The notes below the pieces were generated by a model. The model did not search any database. It saw only the letters and a list, made by a program, of their open reading frames with translations, and had not been told where the DNA came from. The translations under genes were made by a program, and so were the position numbers. Shown here piece by piece: positions 45,409 to 54,319 of a stretch of 64,000 bases of DNA (the stretch's first letter is position 1; every line of letters starts with the position of its first letter). Source of the DNA: an uncultured Flavobacterium sp. (GTDB taxonomy: Bacteria > Bacteroidota > Bacteroidia > Flavobacteriales > Flavobacteriaceae); the NCBI GenBank assembly GCA_913061465.1, contig CAJXSU010000003.1:1-64000 (forward strand). Direction: 5' to 3'.

Positions 45409-47643
45409 TTAGAATTTAAATTGAATTCCTAGATATGCACCAAATGGATGACCAGGTCGAAGTCCTGCTGGAACTCTTGATGCCGCATAAACATTATCTA
45501 ATAAATTAATGATGTTAACAGTAGTTGAGATGTTTTCAGTAATAAAATACTTTCCAGAAAAGTCAATCACAAAATTTGAATTTACTAATTCATCCTCTGG
45601 AATAGATCCTTTTCCTGCTTGAGTTCTAAATTTCCCATTAAAACGTCCATTAAAATTGAACTCATATTTTTCATGTTCTAAAGATATTCCAATATTAAAT
45701 TGATGTTTAGATAAATAGGGTAATTCGTCACCACTTATAACTTCTCCCCATAGATCTTCATCGCTTCCAAAACTATTTTTAAACTCAGTATTTGTAAAAG
45801 TATATCCAAAAGTAAAAGGAATTTTAATAGTTGATTCTTGATCAAGTAAATCGTAATTTAAAAGAAATTCAAGACCGTTAACATTTACTTCTCCAGCATT
45901 AAATTGATCTAATGAGCCTGTACCACCAGTAGCAGCTAAATCACTACCTAATAAGTTACTATAGTCATTAAAAAAGAAGACAGCTTCTCCTTTTAATTTT
46001 CCTACACCAAATCTACTTCCAAGCTCATAATTGATACTTTCTTCAGGTTTTTGACCTTCCTGATTGCCTGGAGGTGAAAACCCTTTGTGTATCCCTCCAA
46101 AAATTGAAAAATTATTATTGAATTTATAATTTGTTCCAATACCTGGAATAAATACATCTACGTTATTTTCTCTAGTAGATAAATTATCTCCAGTTCTTGA
46201 AGGATCACTCCCCCCAAAGTTCTCTCTTTGTAAAGAAATATTTTCATAGCGAATTCCAGGAGTAAAAGTCCAAGCTTTATATTTTAATCTATAAGTTGCT
46301 GAAGCTGCAAATGCTTTGGCACTACTAATTCGATTGGCGTTTGACCCAGGTATTCCTGCATTTGATAAACTTAATACTCCATTATTTATACTATAATCAT
46401 CTATCCATTGAAAACGATCTTCATCATCATAATGGTATCGTAAACCAATCTCAATATCATGAAAAACATCATTATCATACCAATGGTAGTCAAATTTTGT
46501 TTGAATTCCCTTCGAATTATACACTCTATTATTGGCTCTTACATTCATGAAATCATCGCCATCTGAATTAATTTCACCTTTTGCAAAAGAAAGATGATTG
46601 ATGAAATTATTTTGGTTTCCAAAAACTTTACCAATAGATTGTCTATCCCCATCAAATGTGATGTAATCTGCTTTGTACCAATTTCTTCTAAAATAATTAT
46701 GATAAGCATTCGTTGTTATTCTAAAGTTTTTTGTAAAATCTACAGTATGAGTAAGAACAATTTGTTTATGAATATTTTTCATTAAATCAACAGCAGACCC
46801 ATCATATCTGTTGAATGGATTCGTATTAAAATCATTATCCGTTAACCCTAAATATGTTTCGTTAGATTCCTCATCAGAATATTGTAATTTAATATCTAAA
46901 GCATGTTTAACTGCTAACTTAGGAAATAAGTTTACTTTAAATTTTAACACAATATCGTTTTTATTAAAACCAGTATTTTGATCATTGGATAATTTTTTAA
47001 AACCATCTGAACCATAATTCAAATATTCTAAAGAATATCCAAAATTATTCATGTTATCACCAATAATTGAATGAAATTGGGAAGAATTAAAACTACCATA
47101 ACTACTTCTTATTCTACCACTAAAAGATTCTGGAATTTGATTAGAAATCATATTAATAGCACCACCAGTAGTAAAAGGACCAAATTGGATTTGACTACTA
47201 CCTTTTAAAACTTCTACAGCTTCCATCCTAGCTATTGTTGGAAAATAATACGCAGATGAAGCACTGTAGGGAGCAGGAGCAATTAACACACCATCTTCCA
47301 TCATAGTTATTTTAGAACTTCTTTCTGGAGACGTTCCTCTTAGACTTATATTTGGTCTTAATCCAAAACCATCTTCTTCATATATATTTACACCGGGAAC
47401 AGATCTTAATGCTCTATTTATATCAGTAAAACTGAATTTTTTTAATTCTTTAGGAGAGATATAATACGCAGATCCTGTTCTGTTACTCGCTACAAATTTA
47501 TTTCCAAATATTAAATTTGAATTAATTATTATTTCATCTAATTTCTGAATTGAATCAATTTTATTATCAGTTTTTTTTAACTTTGTTTGAGAAATTATTT
47601 GATTACTTATAATACAAATTGTAAATATGACAATTCTTTTCAC
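45409..47643 (-). CDS. TonB-dependent outer-membrane receptor, FecA-like
   Basis: A signal peptide (MKRIVIFTICIISNQIISQ) is followed by a plug domain (about 50-170) with INRALRSVPGVNIYEEDGFGLRPNISLRGTSPERS and VEVLKGSSQIQFGPFTTGGAINM, then a beta-barrel to the C-terminal phenylalanine (QFKF). The GLRPNISLRG...EDGVLIAPAPYS plug pattern is that of ferric-citrate-type receptors, so iron-siderophore uptake is likely. The N-terminal signalling domain of E. coli FecA is missing, so it would not control a sigma factor. A TTATTTAGAwTAAwT repeat upstream may be an iron-responsive operator. Confidence 0.9.
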   Translation of the reverse strand: MKRIVIFTICIISNQIISQTKLKKTDNKIDSIQKLDEIIINSNLIFGNKFVASNRTGSAYYISPKELKKFSFTDINRALRSVPGVNIYEEDGFGLRPNISLRGTSPERSSKITMMEDGVLIAPAPYSASSAYYFPTIARMEAVEVLKGSSQIQFGPFTTGGAINMISNQIPESFSGRIRSSYGSFNSSQFHSIIGDNMNNFGYSLEYLNYGSDGFKKLSNDQNTGFNKNDIVLKFKVNLFPKLAVKHALDIKLQYSDEESNETYLGLTDNDFNTNPFNRYDGSAVDLMKNIHKQIVLTHTVDFTKNFRITTNAYHNYFRRNWYKADYITFDGDRQSIGKVFGNQNNFINHLSFAKGEINSDGDDFMNVRANNRVYNSKGIQTKFDYHWYDNDVFHDIEIGLRYHYDDEDRFQWIDDYSINNGVLSLSNAGIPGSNANRISSAKAFAASATYRLKYKAWTFTPGIRYENISLQRENFGGSDPSRTGDNLSTRENNVDVFIPGIGTNYKFNNNFSIFGGIHKGFSPPGNQEGQKPEESINYELGSRFGVGKLKGEAVFFFNDYSNLLGSDLAATGGTGSLDQFNAGEVNVNGLEFLLNYDLLDQESTIKIPFTFGYTFTNTEFKNSFGSDEDLWGEVISGDELPYLSKHQFNIGISLEHEKYEFNFNGRFNGKFRTQAGKGSIPEDELVNSNFVIDFSGKYFITENISTTVNIINLLDNVYAASRVPAGLRPGHPFGAYLGIQFKF

Positions 47644-47649
47644 TTGTTT

Positions 47650-47664
47650 TTATTTAGATTAATT
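47650..47664. promoter_or_regulatory. TTATTTAGAwTAAwT motif, copy near the receptor start
   Basis: TTATTTAGATTAATT lies 7 bases before the receptor start codon (on its upstream side). It shares the pattern with 47722-47736. A site here could block translation or transcription. Confidence 0.3.
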
Positions 47665-47720
47665 AAAAATAATTTTCATAATTTCATGTAAAAATACAAT
47701 AGAAATTGTGTTATACAAAA

Positions 47721-47739
47721 TTTATTTAGAATAAATAAA
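47721..47739. promoter_or_regulatory. 19-bp palindrome upstream of the TonB receptor (possible Fur-like box)
   Basis: TTTATTTA-GAA-TAAATAAA is a perfect inverted repeat of 19 bp, the length of a Fur box, about 80 bases before the receptor gene. Involvement of Fur is inferred from length, position and the iron-receptor type only. Confidence 0.4.
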
Positions 47740-47838
47740 CATAAAAATCCTAGGCATTTGATTATCAATAAATTATATAGAATGATTATGAATAAGAGAA
47801 TTGTAAAATTAAATAATTTTTAAATTAAAGACTTTATT

Positions 47839-47846
47839 TAACTTTG
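47839..47846 (+). promoter_or_regulatory. -7 box before the unknown membrane protein gene
   Basis: TAACTTTG, 19 bases before the ATG at 47866. Confidence 0.45.
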
Positions 47847-47865
47847 ATATAACAAAAATTCAGTT

Positions 47866-48585
47866 ATGTTAAAACCCATAGATATACACAAAACTCTAAT
47901 TAAACAAAGAAACAAGGAAGATAAATCTTTTGATATTACTACATGGGTTAATTCAATTATCAATGAGATTTCTTCAGATAATAATGTTCTAAAAAGGCTT
48001 TCACTTTCACCCATAAACAGGAATATTAATAAGTTTAGTTTTGATATTTTAGATACAAATGCAATTTTTCACATTAGTCACATTGAAAAAATATGTGTTA
48101 ATTATCGTCTTCGTTTTTTAGATACAAAATATTTTAAGGGAACTTACCCCGAAGAGGTTGTCGATAAGATAAATACTTTAGAAAAAACACACAATACCGT
48201 ATTAGATGGTTTTAAAATTATAGCGCCCTCTAAACTATTTAGACTAGACAAGGCAGACGATCCATTGTTATTTGCTCCTATGGGGAACGGATATTATTAT
48301 TTAATTCACAAATGGGGTACCGATTTGCATCCATTAAGAAGAATTAAATATTGGGGTGTTAAAAATGTAGAAAATCTTGGAATTTCAATCTTTTTGTTAA
48401 GTTTACTTTCCACTATCCTAACAAAAAATCTTATCTACGGAGACACCAACCATGTAGGGTATCTATTTATGTTATTTTTATTTTATGTAAAAGGCTATGT
48501 AGGAATGTTGTTTTTATTAGGGGCTTCCTCTGGAAAAAATTTCAGTCAATATTCGTGGCTAAGTAAGTACGACAAAATAAGTTAA
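47866..48585 (+). CDS. Unknown two-helix membrane protein
   Basis: I do not recognise the family. The 239 residues have a mixed alpha/beta cytosolic part (1-170; no nucleotide or metal motif) with FKIIAPSKLFRLDKADDPLLFAPMGNGYYYLIHKWG. Two membrane helices follow (about 172-190 ISIFLLSLLSTIL and 198-219 GYLFMLFLFYVKGYVGMLFLL) and a short tail. The ORF is clean, has a promoter box and lies between the TonB receptor and guaB, so it is a real gene. The layout suggests a membrane-anchored cytosolic domain. Function unknown. Confidence 0.75.
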   Translation: MLKPIDIHKTLIKQRNKEDKSFDITTWVNSIINEISSDNNVLKRLSLSPINRNINKFSFDILDTNAIFHISHIEKICVNYRLRFLDTKYFKGTYPEEVVDKINTLEKTHNTVLDGFKIIAPSKLFRLDKADDPLLFAPMGNGYYYLIHKWGTDLHPLRRIKYWGVKNVENLGISIFLLSLLSTILTKNLIYGDTNHVGYLFMLFLFYVKGYVGMLFLLGASSGKNFSQYSWLSKYDKIS

Positions 48586-48629
48586 CAATTCTTGCAATTA
48601 CTGATGTTTACTATCTAGAAAATAAGTTG

Positions 48630-48637
48630 TAAATTTG
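48630..48637 (+). promoter_or_regulatory. -7 box of the guaB promoter
   Basis: TAAATTTG, 29 bases before the guaB ATG. Confidence 0.5.
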
Positions 48638-48666
48638 GTTGCAATTAATTTTAATTTAATTGTACT

Positions 48667-50142
48667 ATGATTGCTCACAATTCTAAGATTGTAGGAGAAG
48701 GTTTAACATACGATGATGTTTTATTAGTTCCTGCTTATTCAGATGTTCTTCCAAGAGAAGTATCTATCCAAACAAAATTCACTCGAAATATTACCATTAA
48801 TGTGCCAATTGTGTCTGCCGCTATGGATACAGTTACAGAATCTTCTATGGCTATTGCTATTGCCAGAGAAGGTGGAATAGGGGTCTTGCATAAAAATATG
48901 TCTATAGAGAAGCAAGCACAGGAGGTTAGAAAGGTAAAAAGAGCAGAAAGTGGTATGATCATAGACCCAGTAACACTTCCGCTTACTGCTGTGGTAGCTG
49001 ATGCTAATAATGCCATGAGAGAACATAAAATTGGCGGTATTCCAGTAATTGATAACCTAGGTAAATTAAGAGGTATTGTTACTAATAGAGATTTACGTTT
49101 TGAACACAATAATGATAGAGCTATTGTAGAGGTAATGACAGAGAAAAATTTGATTACGGCTCCAGTGGGTACTTCATTAAAAGATGCAGAATCTATTTTA
49201 CAATTAAATAAAATTGAAAAGCTTCTAATAGTAGACGATGAATATAAATTACGAGGGTTAATTACTTTTAGAGACATTACAAAAGTTACTCAAAAACCGA
49301 TAGCCAATAAAGATAGTTTTGGAAGATTACGTGTCGCAGCTGCCTTAGGTGTTACAGCAGATGCTGTAGATAGAGCAAAGGCTCTGGTGAATGCTGGAGT
49401 AGATGCAGTAATTATAGATACTGCACACGGACATACAAAAGGAGTTGTAACAGTCTTAAAAGCTGTAAAAAAAGCATTTCCAGCACTAGATGTAGTAGTA
49501 GGCAATATTGCTACAGCTGAAGCTGCAACTTACTTAGTTAAAGCTGGTGCTGATGCTGTGAAAGTTGGAATAGGTCCTGGTTCTATTTGTACAACAAGAG
49601 TTGTGGCAGGAGTTGGTTTTCCTCAATTCTCAGCTGTTTTAGAAGTCGCTGAAGCTATTAAAGGCTCAGGTGTTCCAGTTATAGCTGATGGTGGAATTCG
49701 TTACACGGGAGATATTCCGAAAGCCATTGCAGCAGGAGCAGATTCTGTAATGTTAGGATCTCTTTTAGCAGGAACTAAAGAATCTCCCGGAGAAACCATT
49801 ATTTACGAGGGTAGGAAATTTAAATCTTACAGAGGTATGGGGTCCGTTGAAGCCATGAAACAGGGTTCTAAAGATCGTTATTTCCAAGATGTAGAAGATG
49901 ATATTAAAAAATTAGTTCCTGAAGGTATTGTTGGAAGAGTTCCTTATAAAGGAAATTTAGATGAAAGTATTCATCAGTTTATTGGAGGTTTAAAAGCAGG
50001 AATGGGATATTGTGGGTCAAAAGACATTGAAACTCTAAAAAGTATAGGAAAGTTTGTTAGAATAACTAGTTCTGGTATTAATGAGAGTCATCCTCATGAT
50101 GTAGCTATTACTAAAGAAGCTCCAAATTATAGTAGAAGATAA
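48667..50142 (+). CDS. guaB: Inosine-5'-monophosphate dehydrogenase GuaB
   Basis: GuaB oxidises IMP to XMP with NAD+, the first step toward GMP. The barrel has the catalytic loop [13 protein letters not shown] with C308, DGGIRYTGD for phosphate binding, and [10 protein letters not shown]. Two CBS domains are inserted near 95-205 ([20 protein letters not shown] and [15 protein letters not shown]), which usually bind purine nucleotides and regulate activity. The 491 residues are complete. With purL, this window holds two purine genes, but they are far apart and not cotranscribed. Confidence 0.98.
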   Translation: MIAHNSKIVGEGLTYDDVLLVPAYSDVLPREVSIQTKFTRNITINVPIVSAAMDTVTESSMAIAIAREGGIGVLHKNMSIEKQAQEVRKVKRAESGMIIDPVTLPLTAVVADANNAMREHKIGGIPVIDNLGKLRGIVTNRDLRFEHNNDRAIVEVMTEKNLITAPVGTSLKDAESILQLNKIEKLLIVDDEYKLRGLITFRDITKVTQKPIANKDSFGRLRVAAALGVTADAVDRAKALVNAGVDAVIIDTAHGHTKGVVTVLKAVKKAFPALDVVVGNIATAEAATYLVKAGADAVKVGIGPGSICTTRVVAGVGFPQFSAVLEVAEAIKGSGVPVIADGGIRYTGDIPKAIAAGADSVMLGSLLAGTKESPGETIIYEGRKFKSYRGMGSVEAMKQGSKDRYFQDVEDDIKKLVPEGIVGRVPYKGNLDESIHQFIGGLKAGMGYCGSKDIETLKSIGKFVRITSSGINESHPHDVAITKEAPNYSRR

Positions 50143-50150
50143 ATTCTAAA

Positions 50151-50198
50151 TATATTCATAAAAAAGAGAGGCTTTTGCCTCTCTTTTTTATGAATATA
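50151..50198. terminator. Bidirectional terminator, 22-bp perfect stem
   Basis: A perfect 22-bp inverted repeat with a TTTT loop (50151-50172 and 50177-50198), with GAGAGGC/GCCTCTC at the tip and A6/T6 tracts in the stem. It separates the convergent guaB and OmpH-like genes. Confidence 0.95.
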
Positions 50199-50211
50199 TT
50201 TTATAATAATC

Positions 50212-50733
50212 TTATTTTTTTGAAGGTGGAGGCATTTTTATCCCCAATTTAGCCATTACCTTTTCTGTAATGTCAAATGTTTCATCTATATATGCAAATT
50301 CATTGCCAGAGGAGGTTAAAATTTGCGTAAAACCTTCAGATTTAGCTAATTCAGTAATCGCTTCACCTAAAATCTGATATAATGGATTCATTAATTGATC
50401 TCTTTTAAGATTAATTAAACTATTTCCATTTTGTTGACTTTTTTGTAAGTCTTGCTCCAATTCATTAATTTCTTCAATTTTAACTTTCTTAAAGTTATCT
50501 GATAAACTTGGATCAAGTTTTTGAAAAGCAGTAACTTTAGCATTATAATCTGATAATTTAACTTGGTAAGTTGAATCTAATCTTGCGGCATATATTTTCA
50601 ACTCACTTAAAACCTGTTTAGACTCAGGCATTAATCCAACTATAAATTCTGAATTTATAGTACCAACTTTGGTTTGACCGTTAACAAAAAAACCTGCAAA
50701 ACAAAAAACAACTATTAATAATTTTACTTTCAT
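50212..50733 (-). CDS. OmpH/Skp-family periplasmic chaperone
   Basis: A signal peptide (MKVKLLIVVFCFAGFFVNGQ) precedes an OmpH-type chaperone: KVGTINSEFIVGLMPESKQVL, then a long coiled-coil helix pair (about 40-120), then AITELAKSEGFTQIL. Such proteins hold unfolded outer-membrane proteins in the periplasm. The frame is open to 50784, but the extra residues spoil the signal peptide and sit on the promoter (TATCTTTG at 50758-50751), so I start at 50733 (173 residues). It is separated from miaA by about 70 bases and has its own promoter. Confidence 0.9.
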   Translation of the reverse strand: MKVKLLIVVFCFAGFFVNGQTKVGTINSEFIVGLMPESKQVLSELKIYAARLDSTYQVKLSDYNAKVTAFQKLDPSLSDNFKKVKIEEINELEQDLQKSQQNGNSLINLKRDQLMNPLYQILGEAITELAKSEGFTQILTSSGNEFAYIDETFDITEKVMAKLGIKMPPPSKK

Positions 50734-50750
50734 TTTATATATAATTTGAA

Positions 50751-50758
50751 CAAAGATA
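50751..50758 (-). promoter_or_regulatory. -7 box of the OmpH-like gene
   Basis: TATCTTTG on the minus strand, 17 bases before the chosen ATG; it decides against the longer ORF start. Confidence 0.55.
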
Positions 50759-50803
50759 AAAAAGGGATTTAATATTGAAAGCATTATATGCTTTAAAAAA
50801 TAT

Positions 50804-51712
50804 TTATATTTTTTTCAACTTTTTGATTAAATCACTAAGATCTGTTTCAAAATCAAACCACATTATATTGGTGTTTTTTTTAAACCAAGTGAGTTGTCTT
50901 TTAGCAAATCTTCGTGTGTTTTTTTTGATTTCTTCTACAGCATATTCTTTGGTGATTTTTCCATCAAAAAATAAAAATAATTCTTTGTACCCAACTGTTT
51001 GTAGTGCGTTTAAAGATTTTTGAGGATGTAATTTTTTGGCCTCATCCAGCAATCCTTTTTCCATCATTAAATCAACTCTGTAGTTTATTCGATCATAGAT
51101 TTTTTGACGATCACCATTTAAACCTACAATAATCGATACAAAATCTCTTTTCCTTTTTCCTTTACCTTTAAAACTGGAATATGGTAAATTTGTACCTATA
51201 CAAATTTCTAAAGCTCTAATAACTCTTTGTGGATTATCTAATGAAATTGTATTGTAGGTCTCTATATCTAATTTTTTAAGTTGTTGTTGTAAAGGAATAA
51301 TCCCTTCATTTTTGTAAATATTATTTAATTCTAGTCTAATAGTTGAATCAATTTTCGGAAAATCATCTAAGCCTTCAATGACTGCTTTTACATACAAGCC
51401 GCTTCCTCCAACCATCACAACAATATTGTGTTTTTTAAACAAAGTATCTAATACGTTTAGTGCATCTCTTTCAAAGGCACCCACATTATAGTCTTCAAAA
51501 ACACTTCTGTTTTGAATAAAATGATGAGGTACTTCTGCTAACTCCTCTTTTTCAGGCACTGCAGTCCCTATGGTCATTTCCTTATAAAATTGTCTAGAGT
51601 CACATGAAATTATTTCTGTTTTAAAATAAGACGCAATTAAGATACTTAGAGAGGTTTTTCCAATAGCAGTAGGTCCCACAATGGTGATTAGTGTCTTTTT
51701 TGAGTTGCCCAT
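50804..51712 (-). CDS. miaA: tRNA dimethylallyltransferase MiaA
   Basis: MiaA attaches a dimethylallyl group to A37 of tRNAs reading U-starting codons. The P-loop GPTAIGKT (13-20), ISCDSRQFYKEMTIGTA (substrate Asp/Arg), GGSGLYVKAV and the C-terminal RRFAKRQLTWFKK motif are present in 302 residues. Its ATG overlaps the stop of the upstream K+ channel gene (TAATG), so translation is coupled. The MiaE-like hydroxylase at 13905 would act downstream in the same modification. Confidence 0.97.
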   Translation of the reverse strand: MGNSKKTLITIVGPTAIGKTSLSILIASYFKTEIISCDSRQFYKEMTIGTAVPEKEELAEVPHHFIQNRSVFEDYNVGAFERDALNVLDTLFKKHNIVVMVGGSGLYVKAVIEGLDDFPKIDSTIRLELNNIYKNEGIIPLQQQLKKLDIETYNTISLDNPQRVIRALEICIGTNLPYSSFKGKGKRKRDFVSIIVGLNGDRQKIYDRINYRVDLMMEKGLLDEAKKLHPQKSLNALQTVGYKELFLFFDGKITKEYAVEEIKKNTRRFAKRQLTWFKKNTNIMWFDFETDLSDLIKKLKKI

Positions 51713-52536
51713 TATTCATTTAATTTATCACCACAATGATAACAAAATATAGCTTCATCTTGATGAGAGTCTCGCATGCAATTAGGACAACCCTGAGTAT
51801 TGGTATGAATTTTAGCATTTATCATTTCAGAACCAACAATTCCAGTTGGTATCGCTATGATTGCATATCCTAAAATCATGATAGCGCTTGCTATTAATTG
51901 ACCTATTGGAGTTCCCGGAGCAATATCTCCATATCCTACTGTAGTTAGGGTTACTATAGCCCAATACACACTTGTTGGAATACTAGTAAAACCATTTTCA
52001 GCTCCTTCAACCATGTACATAATAGTACCTAAAATGATGCAAAGAACTAATACAAAGAGTAAAAAAACTGCAATTTTTGCTCTACTAGACCTCAAGGCTA
52101 ATAACAATTTATTAGAAGCTCCTATATAGCGAGTTATCTTTAAAATTCTGAATATGCGTAACAATCTTAATGCTCTTAAAACAGCTAAGTTATGACTATC
52201 CATTAGTATTAAAGAAACATATTTTGGAATGGTTGACAATAAATCTATAATACCATAGAAGCTAAAAATATATTTCCAAGGTTTTTTTACAGTTACAATT
52301 CTTAACACATATTCTAGAGAAAATAAGATGGTGATTACCCATTCTGCAACATCCAAAAAAGGACCGTATTTTTTATCAATACTTTGAACACTTTCAAGCA
52401 TTACAAAGAGAATACTTGCCAGAATTGCAATTAATAATATGACATCAAACAATCTACCACCACTGGTGTCTGCCTCATAAATAATTTCATGAAGTCTGTG
52501 TTTTAAAGATGGTTTATTTTTTTGTTGAGAATTCAA
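51712..52536 (-). CDS. Voltage-gated K+ channel-like protein with C-terminal zinc ribbon
   Basis: Six membrane helices fit a Kv-type ion channel. S4 has spaced arginines (RALRLLRIFRILKITRY, about 121-137), and the pore loop has the selectivity filter TVGYGD (199-204). After S6 (IIAIPTGIVGSEMI) a short linker leads to a zinc-ribbon-like end, CPNC (250-253) and CYHC (265-268). This is an unusual cytosolic end for a Kv channel. It should conduct K+ and could be sensitive to zinc or redox through the ribbon. It overlaps miaA by one base and follows the exonuclease gene by 32 bases. Confidence 0.9.
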   Translation of the reverse strand: MNSQQKNKPSLKHRLHEIIYEADTSGGRLFDVILLIAILASILFVMLESVQSIDKKYGPFLDVAEWVITILFSLEYVLRIVTVKKPWKYIFSFYGIIDLLSTIPKYVSLILMDSHNLAVLRALRLLRIFRILKITRYIGASNKLLLALRSSRAKIAVFLLFVLVLCIILGTIMYMVEGAENGFTSIPTSVYWAIVTLTTVGYGDIAPGTPIGQLIASAIMILGYAIIAIPTGIVGSEMINAKIHTNTQGCPNCMRDSHQDEAIFCYHCGDKLNE

Positions 52537-52568
52537 ATTATTGTTTTCTAATACTACAATATACTACA

Positions 52569-53648
52569 TTACAATCTTATTATTTTTGAAACACTATTAT
52601 TATTCAAATAATTTTTCACAATAGACTTAGCTAAATCTTTATTTTCAATTGGGGTTAAAATAGATTTTAATATTGATATTTTTGATTCTTGAAAAGCTAA
52701 ATTTGTGTATCCATACCCAACAACTTCATTATTTTCAATTAAAATAAGTCCATTTTCCTCAACTTCTCGACCATTTAGTTGAATTATAAAGTCTGGGTGA
52801 GAAAATTGTTGAACTGTTAATTTTTTCTTTTTTTTGAAATTGTATTTTGGCTTAAGAGTTTCCAATTCTATATGGTATTTTAATCTATTAAATAACTCAT
52901 TTCCACTAAATTGGTAAGTTACTTTATCTACTCTTTCCTGAACTTTTAAGGCGCGTTTACTTTGCTTCAAAAAAAGTTTAGTAACTTCAGATTTAAGATT
53001 GTTTCCTCTACCAATAAATATAACTCTACCTTCATGATTGTGAATATAATATACCCCCATTTTAACAGGGATGCTATCTAGAATGGCATTAATTTTATTT
53101 TTGATATTTCTATTATCAAAGTATTTAATAGAGTTTTGTGTAATGTCTTTATTTATGTCTTTATTTAAAAGTAATTTGAATAGTTGAACTGTTGCTAAAG
53201 CATCTCCAGATGCTCTATGTCTGTCACTCATGGGTATACCAAGAGATTTACACAATTTACCAAGACTATAGGATTTTTCATCAGGAATTAACTTTCTACT
53301 TAATTCTATGGTACATATTGAATTTCTCTTATAGTCAAACCCTAATCTATCAAATTCTGTTTTTAAAATTCTAGTATCAAATTCTGCATTGTGAGCCACT
53401 AATGTTACATCTTTTGTAATTTCAACGATACGTTTAGCAACCTCATAAAATTTAGGAGCATTTCTGAGCATTTTGTTATTGATTCCTGTAAGCTTTACAA
53501 CAAATTCTTGAATTGGTTTTTCTGGATTTACCAAGCTCACAAATTGATCTATTGTTGAATGTCCATCAAATTTATAGATGGCTATTTCTGTAATGCCCTC
53601 CTCATTAAATTTACCTCCCGTAGTTTCTATGTCTAAAATTGCGTACAA
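52569..53648 (-). CDS. DnaQ-like 3'-5' exonuclease fused to a GIY-YIG domain
   Basis: The N-terminal domain (1-165) is a DEDDh exonuclease: D6 and E8 in LDIETTGG, D91 in HNAEFD, H144 and D149 in HRASGDA. Residues about 190-285 form a UvrC/Cho-like GIY-YIG domain (KMGVYYIHNHEGRVIFIGRG, R214 kept; E at the usual C-terminal position probably in NELFNRLKYH). A ~75-residue tail ends the 359-residue protein. The layout suggests a role in DNA repair, as in UvrC-Cho-type incision coupled to exonuclease. The GIY signature is degenerate (GVY-YI), so nicking is not certain. Its start lies 3 bases after the YggS-like stop. Confidence 0.88.
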   Translation of the reverse strand: MYAILDIETTGGKFNEEGITEIAIYKFDGHSTIDQFVSLVNPEKPIQEFVVKLTGINNKMLRNAPKFYEVAKRIVEITKDVTLVAHNAEFDTRILKTEFDRLGFDYKRNSICTIELSRKLIPDEKSYSLGKLCKSLGIPMSDRHRASGDALATVQLFKLLLNKDINKDITQNSIKYFDNRNIKNKINAILDSIPVKMGVYYIHNHEGRVIFIGRGNNLKSEVTKLFLKQSKRALKVQERVDKVTYQFSGNELFNRLKYHIELETLKPKYNFKKKKKLTVQQFSHPDFIIQLNGREVEENGLILIENNEVVGYGYTNLAFQESKISILKSILTPIENKDLAKSIVKNYLNNNSVSKIIRL

Positions 53649-53651
53649 ATT

Positions 53652-54317
53652 CTATGCGATATAATTTCTAGAACCAAAAATAGAACTACCAACTCTAATC
53701 ATGGTACTTCCGTTTTTGATAGCTAATTTGTAATCTCCACTCATTCCCATTGATAGTATTGTGAAATCTAGGTGTTGTTTTTTATGAAGGTTGTATAAAG
53801 TTTCTAATTCAGAAAATTCTTCATTTAAAATAGCCTCATTTTTTGTGAAAGTTGCCATGCCCATAAAACCACAAATTTTTACATTAGTAAAGGATTTTAG
53901 TTCATCAGAATTTAAAATATCAGATACATCCTCTGGTGTTAACCCAAATTTTGTTTCTTCTTTAGCTATTCTTACTTGCAGCAAACAGTTAATTACTCTT
54001 TCGTGTTTAAGTGCTTGTTTATTTATTTCCTTTAAAGTCTTTAAGCTATCTACTCCATGAATTAAGTCTACAAAATGAGCCATATACTTCACTTTATTTC
54101 GTTGAAGATGACCTATCATATGCCACTCTATATCTTTAGGTAGAGCGTCATGTTTTGTAACCATTTCCTGTATTTTGTTTTCCCCAAAAACTCTCTGACC
54201 AGCTTCATATGCTTCAAACAAATCTACAATAGGTTTGGTTTTGGACACTGCAACAAGAACAGTTTTTTCTGAAATTGATGTTTTAATTTTTTCTAAATTT
54301 TCTTTAATATAACTCAT
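53652..54317 (-). CDS. YggS/PLPBP-family PLP homeostasis protein
   Basis: This alanine-racemase-fold single-domain protein binds PLP without known catalysis and buffers the free PLP pool. The PLP lysine is in VAVSKTKP (K26), and FGENKIQEM, WHMIGHLQRNK, LQVRIAKEETKFGL, SMGMSGDY and RVGSSIFG are classic family motifs. The 221-residue length is normal. It lies 2 bases after the DUF1015 gene and 3 bases before the exonuclease, inside the serC-miaA run. Its presence fits because serC is itself PLP-dependent. Confidence 0.94.
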   Translation of the reverse strand: MSYIKENLEKIKTSISEKTVLVAVSKTKPIVDLFEAYEAGQRVFGENKIQEMVTKHDALPKDIEWHMIGHLQRNKVKYMAHFVDLIHGVDSLKTLKEINKQALKHERVINCLLQVRIAKEETKFGLTPEDVSDILNSDELKSFTNVKICGFMGMATFTKNEAILNEEFSELETLYNLHKKQHLDFTILSMGMSGDYKLAIKNGSTMIRVGSSIFGSRNYIA

Positions 54318-54319
54318 AA

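Noticed and set aside
48735-49277. 180-residue ORF antisense to guaB
   Set aside because: Mirror frame of a strongly conserved gene; no recognisable motif and no promoter box of its own.
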